DNA from: Unio delphinus
Lineage: Eukaryota; Mollusca; Bivalvia; Unionida; Unionidae
NCBI GenBank assembly: GCA_029339505.1
Contig: JAQISU010000123.1
Span: 6,499,501-6,563,500, forward strand
Length of the DNA: 64,000 bases
Reading direction: 5' to 3'
Shown here: one piece after another, positions 22,601 to 34,509 of the stretch
How positions within the stretch are numbered: position 1 is the stretch's first letter
Layout of the letters: each line of letters starts with the position of its first letter
Notes under the pieces: generated by a model
The model's database searches: none
Told to the model about the DNA's origin: nothing
What the model saw: only the letters and a program-made list of their open reading frames with translations
Translations under genes and position numbers: made by a program

Positions 22601-23533
22601 CTTTAAGATTGCTGGTAGGAATGCTGGCTGTTGCTGCATTTATAATAACCTGCATGATGTTTTCGTTGTATTGGTCTATGTCATTTGACTCCAGCTGGGA
22701 TAGGTCTAAGTTAATTAGGGTTTCTTTAAAGAATTCCCAGTCTGCTTTTTGGTAATTCCACCTGGGGATGTTTTTATGCACCCGTGATTGCACTGCCATC
22801 TGCAGGGTGGTGATGATTAGGAAGTGGTCACTGCCCATGGGGTCAGACTGATCAACTTCCCACTCAGCCACTTGTGCCAGTGTGTTTGAGCATAGGGTGA
22901 GATCAATGGCAGACAAGGTACCGTTCTCCGGGTTTAGCCGGGTTCCGGATCCATCATTAAGTATGGTTAGAGTTGATGTATTGGCCCAGGCCTCAATCAA
23001 CCTGCCCCTCTTGTCCGTCACTTCCCCCCCCCCCCCCACAGCCTATTGTGGGCATTGAAGTCACCGCATATGACAGTGCGCTCACCAGTGATTAGGGTAG
23101 TTATTTCTCCATAAAATTGTTCATAGTTAAGTGTGTTGTTTGTCCCGGGGTCATAAATGTTTATTATTTGTAAGTCATTGTTTCCTATTTTAATTTTTAT
23201 GGATTGTACATCTATATTTGAGTTACTTACTACCTCAGTTGTTATTGGTATTATTTGTATTGATGTTACGTTGTTGTTTACATACATGGCTATACCTCCC
23301 CCCTTTCCTTCTTTACGGTGTTGGAATTAACCTGGGGTGTAACCCTGTATTGTTGGCAATGATTTTTGTTTGTTTGATAACCTAGTTTCCTGAATGCAGA
23401 GGATATCAGGTTTTGTTTTAGTATTAATTAGTTTTATTTTTAATTCATTTAGGTTGGTGTATATTCCTCTAGCATTCCATTGCCATATCGAAACATTTCC
23501 ATTATTTGTGTCAGCCATTTGTGTTGGGTTCAT
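19668..23533 (-). pseudogene. LINE ORF2: endonuclease, RT and RNase H, with one stop and three shifts
   Basis: It starts MNPTQMADTNNG inside the end of ORF1. The endonuclease has WQWNARGI, ILCIQETRL, VICGDFNAHNRLWG and GSDHFLI. RT has YRPISLTNNICKIMETIINN, QCGFRNKRSTTDQL, LDLEKAFD, NGTPQGSVLSPTLFN and SQFADDGGLW (FADD in place of YADD). RNase H has ICTDGSK, YTAEFWAILVAL, IISDSLSVI and WIPSHIEIKGNEMADKL. The tail has CYNCNTPEDLHHIFNNC. Lesions are a TAA at 23327-23329, a shift in the C-run at about 23027-23038, a shift near 22580, and one in the A-run at about 21722-21733. The last open piece is 658 codons. The enzyme would nick target DNA and copy the element RNA into it. Confidence 0.93.
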
Positions 23534-25335
23534 TTACAGCAATTAGTGTTTGAATTTGTTTTTTGGTAGTCTTAAGGGTTTTTTGTAAGCCTTGAGTATT
23601 TTTGTTTTTGATTTCCTTAATTTTATCCATTATAGTTTCTATGGATTTAACTATCTTTGTTAGATCTAAATTTATTTCATTTTCTATATAACTTTTATTT
23701 CTATGTTCTTGGCTGTTTCTGGTTAGTTTATGTTGTTTCCTTGCTGTTAAGTAATCTACTTGTTTAGATTCCATTAGTTCAATGATTTGTTTTTCCCGTA
23801 TTGTTGCGGGGCATATTGGGGATTTTGGAAGGTGATCCCCTCTGCATTGGGCGCATTTGGGGTGGGTCCTGAGACATTTTCCTTTATGTTCGCCTCCGCA
23901 GTGATGGCATTTATTTGGTCTCTTACATTTTGTTGTAAAATGGCCCCAGTGCTTACATTTAGAACAGAATCGAGGCTTATTAATATATGGTTCTGTTCTG
24001 TATCTAGTTCCTGCTGTGCCTATTGGTATGGGCGTTTGCAATGGCGTGGTTGATTCTATCACCGTAACGGTGTATTTGGGTGATCTGTTTGCTAATTTGT
24101 AGGCTTGGATAATGTTATTCCCTCCTTTTTTTAGTTCGATGTTTAGTTTTTGATTGTCCCATTTGGACATTTCCCCTGTTAGTTTCAGCAGTTTTGAATT
24201 TGGTTGGTTGCTGTATTTTGGGGGTAGGAGTGATTGGGTCTTTAGTTTGTTCTGCAACTGCAGTGTTTTTTGGTGGGTTGGATAGTTTGAAAGGTTTTGT
24301 TACTTTGATGGGGATACCTCCTATGTTGTCTAATTCAAGAAATTTTGCTGTTTGACTGCTGGTGCTGCAGTGTAAAATAATATAATCTTTATTGGGCCTA
24401 ATGATTTTACAGGGGCCCTGGTGTGCCCTTGATAGTGCCCCTGTTAGACTATTTGTGGAAAGGTTGATAAATTTGTTAGACTTGCTGTGGATGTATAAGG
24501 TTAATTCTGGTCTGTGGAACTTTGGTTTGGGTCCTAAGTTTGAAGGTTTGGGTTTATTGATTGTATTTACTACAGGGTTTGTGTTAGTGGTTGGTTTGTT
24601 CCCCTTTTTGGAGGGTCCCTTTCCCTTTCCGTCCCAGATATTGGGGACTGAGATTGGGTTGGGGTTTTGGGTTTCCTTGTTCGGGGTGGGGTATATTAGA
24701 TCCCTTTCCTGCAAAGGTTTAGAAGGCCCTGGGGTTTGACTATTGTGATATTTTAAGTTAGTAGTAGCGGCTTGCGCATACGAAATTCTCCTTTCCGATG
24801 TTTGGGAAGGAGTGTTTTCGACTGCGTCCGCCGTACTGATTATTTGCTTTGTCCTAGAGTTTTGAGGCGTTCGGGTGGTAGTGTTTTCCACCACGTCCGC
24901 CATACTGGTATTTGATTTAGTCCTAGTGTTTTTGGAGGTTCGGGTGGTGGTGTTTTCTACCACGTCCGCCTGGGTCCTAGGGGAGCTTTGAATAGTTTGG
25001 GTGGTAGTGTTTTCCACCACGTCTGCTAGATTTCTGATAAGATTTTCTGTTGATTTATTGTTTTCAGCCAAAGTGGCGTCCAAGTCTTTATCTTGTAACG
25101 TTTCGTCATGCAAATTGAAGCTTATTGGTGATAGCGGATCCAGTTTTGCCGCTTCTACTTTTAGTTGATTATACTCGGGGGTGGAGTAAACCCTAGATTT
25201 CCTATTGTTCCTACGTGTTGCCTGCCCACTTCTTTGGTGCATGGCTTGTTTATTGGTTTTGGCGGCCATTAGGGTTTGATTGGCGGCCATCTTTGCCATT
25301 TGTCCTTTGTTTAGGTGTTTTGGTTGGTCGGCCAT
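23511..25335 (-). pseudogene. LINE ORF1 (gag-like, zinc knuckles), one frameshift
   Basis: It starts MADQPKHLNKGQMAKMAANQ (ATG at 25335-25333). The N-terminal half is polar, with four repeats of a (A/V)DVVENTTT(R/Q)T-type motif (about residues 85-175). An RNA-binding-like middle follows (LTLYIHSKSNKFINLSTNSL, CKIIRPNKDYIILHC). The C-terminal part, in another frame after a shift somewhere in 24115-24257, carries three CCHC-like knuckles: CSKCKHWGHFTTKC, CHHCGGEHKGKC and CAQCRGDHLPKSPIC. It ends NEPNTNG-stop at 23511 and overlaps the start of ORF2 by 23 nt. It would bind element RNA and form the RNP. Confidence 0.88.
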
Positions 25336-26480
25336 TTTGAGATTGAAGGTTTTTACGTAAGATAGGGTGCGTTTACTAACTTAACTGTACTTAATTTTAA
25401 TTTACTTTTTGTGGGGTTAAGATTAGAGTGAGCTGAAGATATATATTTAATTGAATTGAATTATTTATGACGATTGCAAGGTTCGAATTAGAGGTCGGAT
25501 GTAATCCTTCTCAATTGCGAATGCAACCCAAACTTATTGTAGTATGATTCCTACGCTTGTGAATAACAATAATTGTTCAATTAAATGTATTAGAGTTTGA
25601 GTGAGGATAGTTTTAGGAGAGAATAATAGTTTTGAAGGTTGTATAAGATTGGTAGTAACTTATTATTTCAGCACAGAGTATAATTTAGTACTAATTAACT
25701 TACAGTTAGACTTAAGCAGCGCTGGTGTAGATGTCCTGGCGGCCTGTGGTGGAGTAATGGCTGGTTGTAGAGGACGGCTGGTTTGCTGCTGGGTCCTGAT
25801 GCGTAGAGAGGAGGAGTGTTGGCTGGTGGAAGATGTCGGTTGTTTCGCTGCTGGGTCCTGATGCGTTGAGTGGTGGTGGTAGGCACGCTTTGGCAAAGCA
25901 GAAGTAAACAGTATACATCCAAACTCTCAAACACGTTGTGGGGACAAAACCTTGATCAAATTGGTGCTATTAATCAAGTAAAAACCCCTCCTTAACTCTA
26001 GTGCTTGAGTTTAGGAATAAGATGATGTTTCGTGTTGGAGATAGTAGAGGCGGTGGTGTAGATCAAATCTGGGAACAGGTGACTTCGGTCCGGAATGGCT
26101 CGACACGTCTGTTCTTCTTGATAGTTCTTGCAGGACTGATGATGATCTATATCTACTGAATGATGAATGGAATATCATGTCATTGATATCTGGTATTTTA
26201 TAAGAAGCTGGATTGCAAGCATAATGGCAATATAGTGGAATTCACCTTCAAAGCCCCAGCAATTGAAATCCTTTTCCATTATTTTGAACCACCATTTTGT
26301 TTTAATCGGCCAGGAAAAGAAGACCGAGACTGATATTTATCAAAAATTCAGCTGCCAATGTAACAGAGCATAAAGAAAATGTCTTTAGGTAAACGAATGG
26401 AACGCAACTAGACTGTTAAATCACGAGAGACAAATAGTAATATAGAATGTATTTTCAGTGACTGTATACCAGTCATACCA
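25336..26480 (-). mobile_element. Probable LINE 5' leader region
   Basis: No coding is seen. A 20-bp word, GCTGCTGGGTCCTGATGCGT, is repeated at 25785-25804 and 25847-25866 (period 62) within a GC-richer patch at 25720-25880. Repeated 5' units often hold LINE promoters, but here that is inference, and the true 5' end is not visible. Confidence 0.4.
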
Positions 26481-26560
26481 GCAAAACAAATCATTTCTTG
26501 GAAGAGCGTGTTCGTGTTGCGCCCAAACAAGCTAATGTCAAGAAATGATACTCAAAGAGG

Positions 26561-26617
<57 letters not shown>
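26561..26617. repeat. (ATA)n microsatellite
   Basis: About 19 trinucleotide units. The poly-Ile ORF read across it is not a gene. Confidence 0.97.
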
Positions 26618-27134
26618 TACAAATAATATACAAAATTTGATAAACCCTGAACAGTACTGACTCGAAAATAATTGAATTGGAGCAACATGTACGAGATGCA
26701 ATCGTTAAAAAAGTCGTTTGACTTGCAAATTAAAGGTGCGTACCTATAGTTATAGATGCTATTTGCGGAACAATTGCTACGCTCGATGTCGAACTTGTTG
26801 TTGTAATTGTGACTATACGTGATTCGTGGGTCATATTCTGGTAACCTGCTCAATTTACGATGTAAGTATCTCTTTAGATGAAGCCAACAACGACTATCAT
26901 ACCATTTTTTCTGTTGCGAAAATTAGGGCTCAACGATTCGGCGCGACGCGGCTGTTAACATTTTGTAATCTTCATAATTATCTTTAGTAACAGCATCCAG
27001 TAATTATCAAAGTGAAAAAACGGGGCTTTTCAGGGAAGATTTTAAAGCAATAACACGATGTTTGCGCTCTCTCGTGCTCATCAATGATGCTCTTTTTTGC
27101 TGTTTGTTATTGTAATCTTAGTAACGTTTGGCAG
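26618..27134. other. Intergenic stretch
   Basis: No gene or repeat recognised between the microsatellite and the Tigger-type element. Confidence 0.5.
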
Positions 27135-27136
27135 TA

Positions 27137-27996
27137 CAGTGGTACCTCGGGTTACGAACTTAATTCGTTCCAGAACTCGTTCGTAACCCGAAACGTTCGT
27201 AACCCGAAACATTGAAATCAATGAAATAGAGACAATCCGTTTCAAGATGAAAGAATCGTTCTTTTTTATTAACATCCGGTCGTTTACCTGACAAAGCGCA
27301 AAGAATACGTGTACTTCACATATTAAATAAAGAGAAAGAAAACAACCAAGTAAATTAAATGTAAAATAAAAAAAAGATTTAGTCCATCTTTCTTAGCAAG
27401 AAAACGATCATGGGAAATTTGTCACTTTGTTTGCTATTCTGAATAATTAGTTTCAGGAGTTTCTTGTCGCTGTTTCTTAGCAGCCAACTGGAAATCTTTC
27501 TGCACCAAGAAACTATCGAGGGAAATTTGTAGCTTCCTTTGCTGGAGAATCTTTCTGAAGTGGGCCATCGCGTTATCATTCATCAGGTTTACTGCCCTGT
27601 TAGCAACAAGTTTGTTTGGATGATGGTTCACAATGAAGTCTTCGACGTCTGAAAACTTGCAAATTTCTTTAATCCTGGCAGTTGAAACGGTCACTGGCTC
27701 CTCATCATCGTACAACTGCTACTGTTACTGCTGTGTATTATGGCCAATGAAAGCGAGGCTGCGCACGCGTGCAAAACTAGGCTACTAGGCTAATGCTAAG
27801 CGATGTTAGTACTGCGTGGCCTTCGTTTGTACTGTACGCGATCGTTTGTCTCCAACGTTAAACCTTGCTCTCTCTCTCTCGCCTTCGTTCGTAACCCGAG
27901 GCACTGTTCGTTACCCGAGACAAAATATTTTCGAAGTTGTTGGTCGTAACCCGAATTGTTCGTGACCTGAGGCGTTCGTAACCCGAGGTACCACTG
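27137..27996 (-). mobile_element. Internally deleted Tigger/pogo-type DNA transposon
   Basis: The ends CAGTGGTACCTCGGGTTACG (27137 onward) and, in reverse complement, CAGTGGTACCTCGGGTTACG (27996 inward) match perfectly. They are flanked by TA dinucleotides (27135-27136 and 27997-27998), the Tc1/mariner target. Inside both ends the CGTTCGTAACCCGA word recurs several times, as in Tigger sub-terminal repeats. At 860 bp it is too short for a full transposase and keeps only its C-terminal part. Confidence 0.92.
27434..27715 (-). pseudogene. Tigger-type transposase, C-terminal remnant
   Basis: About 90 codons: MYDDEEPVTV, then FSDVEDFIVNHHPN, then NDNAMAHFRKILQQRKLQIS, then LDSFLV. A helix with HFRKILQQRK followed by SLDSFL is the usual tail of Tigger transposases and of TIGD proteins. 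The DNA-binding and DDE parts are missing, which agrees with an internal deletion. It lies inside the terminal repeats on the same strand as expected for the parent element. Confidence 0.8.
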
Positions 27997-28296
27997 TAAT
28001 TATACCAAGTAATTATCACAGTGATGACATCTGAGAATAACATAGCAGTAATGATACTAGTATTCCTTATCTCTTTATATGGGCTTAAGTTTGGTTCTTG
28101 AACTGCATTTTTGTTTTTAAATTTGCGAATGGCGAGCTGTCATTTTGACACTTTTATACTATTATTAGGCCAGTGGACGCATGTGTTGGGAAGATTGGCT
28201 ATTGAAGGAAATCATTACACTTCGTTCATAATAACATACCTATTCAGATCAAGTGGTATAATCAGGATATTAAAATTTTCTTCATGGTCCTTTAAA

Positions 28297-28298
<2 letters not shown>

Positions 28299-28383
<85 letters not shown>
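28299..28383. repeat. (TA)n microsatellite
   Basis: About 42 TA units. Confidence 0.98.
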
Positions 28384-28389
<6 letters not shown>

Positions 28390-31074
28390 GAGAGAAAAGT
28401 GTTTTAACTTCGCTATATCCTCGTGCATTTCGCATGAACATATCCTAGTGCATTTCCCACTTTGTTTATCAGTATAGGAAATTATTTCCTTCTCTCAAGT
28501 GTACTTAAAATCATCAGTGACAAGCTTCATTCAGTGTGCATACACGATTGTACGCTGGCTGTCAATCTACCTTGCAAATGTTTTTAAATCACTGTGAGTC
28601 TGAAACCGGACAAAACTGAACGTAATAATTTTGACAGGCATACAGTATCTACTCACAATTGCCTGGGTATTTTTGTAGGACTCTTCAATCGTAAGATCCA
28701 TGTTTTGTTGTTAGCTCAAATGCCTTTTCGTAGGCTTCAAGGGTGAAATAGTCATTCGTCCGTCCCTTCTGAAAGATTTGTTACTGCTGCCTCTCCTAAG
28801 CAACATACGGGATTGGAATGAACCATTGCACAGTACACATTCATTTTATGGTATAGTTGATCTTAAATGAAAATAATAACATTGAGGCATCCAATCTGAC
28901 ATACACCTTGAACTATTGCTATTGCTTTATCTCATGAAGTTATAGTCATATCTTTATGTCCTTTTCACTAAAAGACATAATATGTAACATCCAACTGATT
29001 TTAAATGAAACGTTATCGATTTTCTCTTCTAATCTAGTCGACACGGAAACCACCATGAAACCTTTGTTATCGCTACTCCACCTGGATTGAAAGTTGATTG
29101 ATAAGACATTTTTAAATAACGATCTCTTATTAGTTATAGTTCTACATTAAAATTTACCGATATGAGTTACAATATAGCAGCCACAGTGGCCATCTTTTGA
29201 ATTTTGTTATCACTCCCCTTTTTAACCAGATTGATATATCACAAAGGATTTTGACCAAACGAAGGATACTCGTATCTTCTTGATCCTAAATAAAAATGCA
29301 AATCTCATATCTAATGTAGCCGCCAAAGAAAAATTCTTTGAATTATTGTCATATCTAGACTTCGAAAAAAACATGGTATTGTTCATTTCAACAGAAGCCA
29401 TTTTGTGATGCACAGTGGTGCAATATGGAGATGGTGTTAATTTGATATTCAAGATTGGCATTCCCACGTGGAAAGTATTACTGACATAGGCCAATCATCA
29501 TAAATGTTTAAATTATGTCTAGTTCATTATTAGTGATAAAGATGCAATCTGACCGTGAATATAGTTAGCCTGGACCATTTTGATAATATTTTGTGTCTTT
29601 TTTTCGCAGATGAAAAATATATCAACAACATATTCACGTAAGCGATCCTAATTGAAACGGTGCGAACCATAGGTTCAATATAACTACCAAGACGGCTGTC
29701 TATAAAATCTCTCTGTCACTACCATTCCAGAATGGATAGTCATTATTAGACGGGGATTGAATAGTGATGATCGTTTGCTGCTAGATGAAAATTGTACCAG
29801 TCTGGCATCTTTCCACCACAGCAGTTATTTTGACTATATTTGTATTGTTTGATTCAACACTCGGTAGCTAATAGGTGGAAAAGATTTTATTTTAATTAAA
29901 GAAAAACTCATTCCTCAGTAAAATATCAATTATTTCAAAGGATTCATTTTGTATTTAGATGTCAATTAACAAAATGTTGCCGATAAACAATATTAAGCCA
30001 AATGTTAATGCACAGGTACAAATACGTATGATTTGAAGCAAAAACGCTGGTATTTTGTTCCTGGTTTTTCAAATGACCCTAGCTAAGTGTTAATTATCCT
30101 TACTGTATGACCGACCATAAATACATGTTTTCGAACACTCAATAGGTTTCATTTCTGATAAGAGTTTGCTCAGATTCAATCTGAATGTTAACATCATCAA
30201 ATTTCAGCCTCGTGCATATATTAATGAATTTTCTTTACATCAGATTCGTTGATCTAATGAACACTGTAAATCGCATATGACTGATCGAAAACCTGGATGC
30301 TTTCCATTATGATTGACATTCACGAATATTAAGGACTTAGGTTGTATTTGATTGGATGAGATTGCAAACACTTTGGAGAGAATGTTTCACAACAGATATT
30401 ATCAGACTTGCCGTGTAAACTTGTTTCGTTAGGTTCTTGAATACATTTGATAATGAGGAAAATCCGAAGATAATGCCTGCATTTCTGATCTTCGGTATCG
30501 AAGTCAGTTCTGAGCAAAATCCCAATATCTTTATCAAGGACAAACTGCATATCTATTATATAAAGATCCTAATATTTCTAAACTTGAATAACAGTAAAAT
30601 AGCAACAAAGCATCGGGCAAGGACGATTACAACAACATAATAAGATGAGATTATTGATCCAATATACAACAATTTCATTAAATCAAATGATGGAAACACT
30701 TATTCTCTATTAATAGTGAGCAATCTAGTCTGGAAATTATTTTATTGATATTTGTGAAATGCCTTCGGTAATTGAAAAAAAAATATAACTCGACGATTAC
30801 AACAATGCTTCAATAGTGGAGTATATGGTGGCATACCCCAATGATAATTGTGAGAAAAAATTTGTAATGGAACGGAAATGCACATATACTCATCCAGTAC
30901 AGATGTAGCCCCAATAACTTAAAGATCATCATTAAACAATGGGGGGGGGGGACACCATTCAGGAAACCGTTTATAAACTTTCTGTTCCAAGCAATATCGT
31001 GCTCATTAGTTAGCAAATTGCACCTGCTAAGTATTTCACAAAACATGAACGATGCACAGCATTTATAAACTGAT

Positions 31075-31079
<5 letters not shown>
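28384..31079. other. Gene-poor stretch
   Basis: Nothing supported. A small doubling of CATATCCT(C/A)GTGCATTTC near 28417-28460 and a poly-G run near 30942-30951 are the only patterns. ORFs of 60-90 codons have no motifs. Confidence 0.5.

Positions 31080-31135
<56 letters not shown>
31080..31135. repeat. (CT)n microsatellite
   Basis: About 28 CT units. Confidence 0.98.
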
Positions 31136-31140
<5 letters not shown>

Positions 31141-31840
31141 AACTGAGCCACATCATTTGGAAAACTTAACCAATGAAAGTTTAATCTGTTGATATAAAAC
31201 TATATATGGTTAATGTGTTTTACTTAGAAGGTCACTTTTGCATCTATATTTCACTGGCCAGCACACAATGTTGCTGAAACTGTTGCTATTTAGAGACGTT
31301 TGTCTTGGTAGTGATTTTAACCTGCATAGAATCAAAACTAAAGCATACCTAAAATCATGTAAAGTACATACATGGAGGAGAAAAAACACAACGTAAAACG
31401 AGACATCCGTTTCGCATAACTCGCCAAAACTGCAATCAACATGGCGAATTTACATCTGTTCCCGCAAAAGTTCCACAACCGTTGGTGTGGCTGACGGCCA
31501 AGGAAATTTTGACGTTGTCCTGGATAGCAATATCACTTTGGCAGGTGCGTGTCACAGAATTAGGCAAAACATAACTTGATTATGGTTTGGAAATATTTGC
31601 CTTTTTTCTTTCTGCATGCGTACACCGTTATCTATTGTGAACAATTGTTTTTCTCAGGTAAGCGAAGGAACCAACATGTATCTCGCCGGAAAGTACTTGC
31701 TGCGAGGAACATTATGATCATGATATTCACGGGTAGTTTACCTTGAATATTACTCACCTTCCTATGGATTAAGAAAGATCATTTTATAACCGATACACTG
31801 GTCCTTCTTGATCTTGTCGATAAGTGCACGTTCTCCACTG
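31136..31840. other. Intergenic stretch
   Basis: No gene or repeat recognised. Confidence 0.5.
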
Positions 31841-32539
31841 TGTTATATAGTTATAGAGCTAACGAGTTTGACGAGTGTAGCTGACGAGTAGAGCTATCTA
31901 GATGTCTATATGTATGTACGTATATGTGTGTACGTATGTCTGTACATGTGGTGGAGCCATGACTGTAGACATAGCTAATTCAAAGGTGCTTGTATGCTGT
32001 CTGTACGTGTGTATATGTATGATACAAGTGTGGGCCAACCCAAGAACTTGGTGAAACTGTGCGGTGTATCGGTGAATGAATCGTACGACTGTATAAGAGT
32101 CAAGAAGCACATGTTTGGTCCAATTGTTGTTTCAATTTGTATTTACAGTATATTATTTTTAACCTTAGTTTTCTTCCAGGAGATTTGTGATTCTCACTTA
32201 CAGTGCAGAACATTTGAAACGTATTACAATACCTTGAGATTATTTGAATATCTATCCTAGTCTATACGTGAAATTATGTGAATACAAGTTCATACTATTA
32301 TTTTAAACGAGGTTTCTTGAATCTGTATTTCAGATTGATATAATATTTTTGGTTTATTCTCAGTGTGTGAATGTTAGTATAGAGTAATTGGATCAATTGT
32401 ATGTTGAGAGTGTGTGAGAATCATTGTATTTATACATTATATATTTCTTTACTAATTAAGTTCATACATTTTCATCTTTCACACATTGTGTTTGAGTTAT
32501 TCATTAATCCAAAACCCACTCGGTTTTTAATCTGTGACA
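31841..32539 (+). mobile_element. Possible solo LTR (weak)
   Basis: The block begins TGTTATATAG and ends TTTAATCTGTGACA, which are LTR-like TG..CA ends. It is followed by GTGTGCTCCCATAC, which vaguely recalls a primer-binding site. Flanking 4-bp words (ACTG and GTGT) do not match, so there is no clear TSD. The inside contains a variable TGTA-rich tract (about 31900-32020). Confidence 0.28.
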
Positions 32540-33319
32540 GTGTGCTCCCATACATCTTGAGGACTACAAGAAAGTAAAACCATAAACTTGTAATATAAAG
32601 ATTATTATAACTTAATTTACTGTAAATAAGACGAAATATATGTGCTGATACATTACATCATGTGTAGATATGTATGTTAAAGCATTAAAATCAGGCAATC
32701 ATCATAAAATTAGGAAAATATACTAAACATGCAGTGATAATGGTAAACTAAATAAGTACGTGAAATACTTCAATTACATTACCTTGCACGAAACTTAATA
32801 AGTACTAACAAAAATATATAGTTAGTGTATGTTTGGAATAGCAAACTATGTCAAATTCAAGACATGGAGGTAATAAGGAAATAATTTTTGGCACAGTGAT
32901 TAAAATTGGACAAGACTGAGAAAATGCCACCGGTTTTTAAGGTGTTACTGGACAGTTTATCTGGTGAATTTTCATCAAACAACTAACTGTGACAGGCAGT
33001 CACCCAAAAAGCCGAGCCATTTTCAAGCCTACCTCAATGTAAATCTGAACCATATAACAAATTTAGTTTCTGTCTGATTTATAAATGCTAGATTAGAAAT
33101 GATTATGTTCATGCTTTCTACCTTACAAATTAGGGAGGTGTTAAAATACAAAGCTATTAAGTGATACCTTATGAGGATTCAAATACAAAGCTATTAAGTG
33201 ATACCTTATGAGGATTCAATTTAAATGCCAGCAGGAAATGGGATAAGGATGATATTCTGATAAGCGGTTCATTGAATTTTTGAAGAAACAACAACTGATT
33301 AACAGCTGGTGGTAAAGAG
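32540..33319. other. Intergenic stretch with one tandem duplication
   Basis: Only a perfect 37-bp tandem duplication is seen (33144-33217, the word AAATACAAAGCTATTAAGTG and following bases, twice). Confidence 0.6.
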
Positions 33320-33530
33320 GTGGAGTCATACCAAAGACTTACAAAAATGGTACAAACAGCTGCCTCGCTTGGCGCTCAGTATTAAGAGGTTAGTATTAGG
33401 ACTGCTCGGCCTGGTATCAGGATAATGTGACTGGGTGGGACATCATGCTACATGTTGGCGGCATGATGCCCCAGTGCTAGACATCACCATAAACTGCCTC
33501 ACTGCAGACTTCGTAGCTAATTGACAAAAA
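33320..33530 (+). mobile_element. SINE family A, head-less copy
   Basis: The sequence from GTCATACCAAAGACTT through GCTGCCTCGCTTGGCGCTCA to GGATAATGTGACTGGGTGGG and GACATCACCATAAACTG is the reverse complement of the bodies at 45765-46050 and 49505-49795. The tRNA-like head is absent here. Confidence 0.8.
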
Positions 33531-34095
33531 AATTATTAAAAGCTACCTTACAAACCCTAATCATAACAAACAAAAAGTGATATTCGTTCTTGATAAAGTG
33601 AGTTTGTATTACGACCATGTAGATCGCTTTATCAGGGGAGGCAATTTTTGTGTGAGCAACTGCGGGTAAAACCTTGTTTCCCCCCTCGAAATCGTCACAC
33701 GCTAACAATATCGCTGACAATCATAAAAGTATTGTCCATCCTCAGTGTAGTCTTAGACACTTCTGCAAACCCAACAACCGATTGTTTCTTAATATTCCCA
33801 AGGAAAAAAATCTGAAATTATTTTGCTGAGCTTAAGTATTTAGCTAAGAGTGGTGCTACAAACAATGGCTTGCTATGACTAGAGCTAATCATAAAACAAT
33901 TTCAGTGTAACTTGTTACTTACTAGGAGATCGCTGCTCACTGAGTGTTGACCGAAATATGGACGTGCATGGACATTTCAGCCCTATAAATTTTTGCATTA
34001 CATTAATTGCAATGTCGGAGATTTATAGAAATTCATTAGCATTACGCCATTGTCCTCCTTTTACTTTACCATTATTATATCATTAGAAACCCCAT

Positions 34096-34166
<71 letters not shown>

Positions 34167-34509
34167 GTTGAATTTACATTCAGCGTGCCGTTATATCAGA
34201 CAATATATCAATATATTCTATTTTTCTTCGTTTATATAACAGGAATGCTCAGCACATTATTATATCATTTACAGTGATTATTTATTCTTATACTACAGTA
34301 CTTTAATTTTAGCTGATATGCAAACTGATGGACTCATTGTTACCGTTTTTGAGATATTGACCAGATCATGAATTGGTTATTGTCATTAGTTACAAATTGT
34401 GTTATGTTTTGTCGATTATTTTATCGATAATTGTGAAAGGTGTTTGATCGGTAAAGGTGAAATGGCGTTAAAAGGGAGCTTTGTAATTCTAAAAATCAAT
34501 ATCAAGATT
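33531..34509. other. Intergenic stretch
   Basis: Contains only the (CT)n tract listed separately. No gene seen. Confidence 0.5.
34100..34163. repeat. (CT)n microsatellite
   Basis: About 32 CT units. Confidence 0.98.

Larger units (their letters stand above)
19668..25335 (-). mobile_element. I-group non-LTR retrotransposon (LINE), nearly full coding length
   Basis: Two ORFs on the minus strand (ORF1 25335 to 23511, ORF2 23533 to 19668) carry, in order, gag zinc knuckles, an APE-type endonuclease, reverse transcriptase, RNase H and a C-terminal Cys/His patch. APE plus RNase H places it in the I group (I, Nimb, LOA, R1 relatives). Nimb is known from molluscs and is a reasonable guess. Few lesions are seen (one stop and four small shifts, two of them in homopolymers), so the insertion is young or the shifts are partly sequencing error. 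Confidence 0.93.

Noticed and set aside
19948..25861. Plus-strand ORFs of 60-115 codons across the LINE
   Set aside because: Antisense shadows of LINE ORF1 and ORF2, with no motifs of their own.
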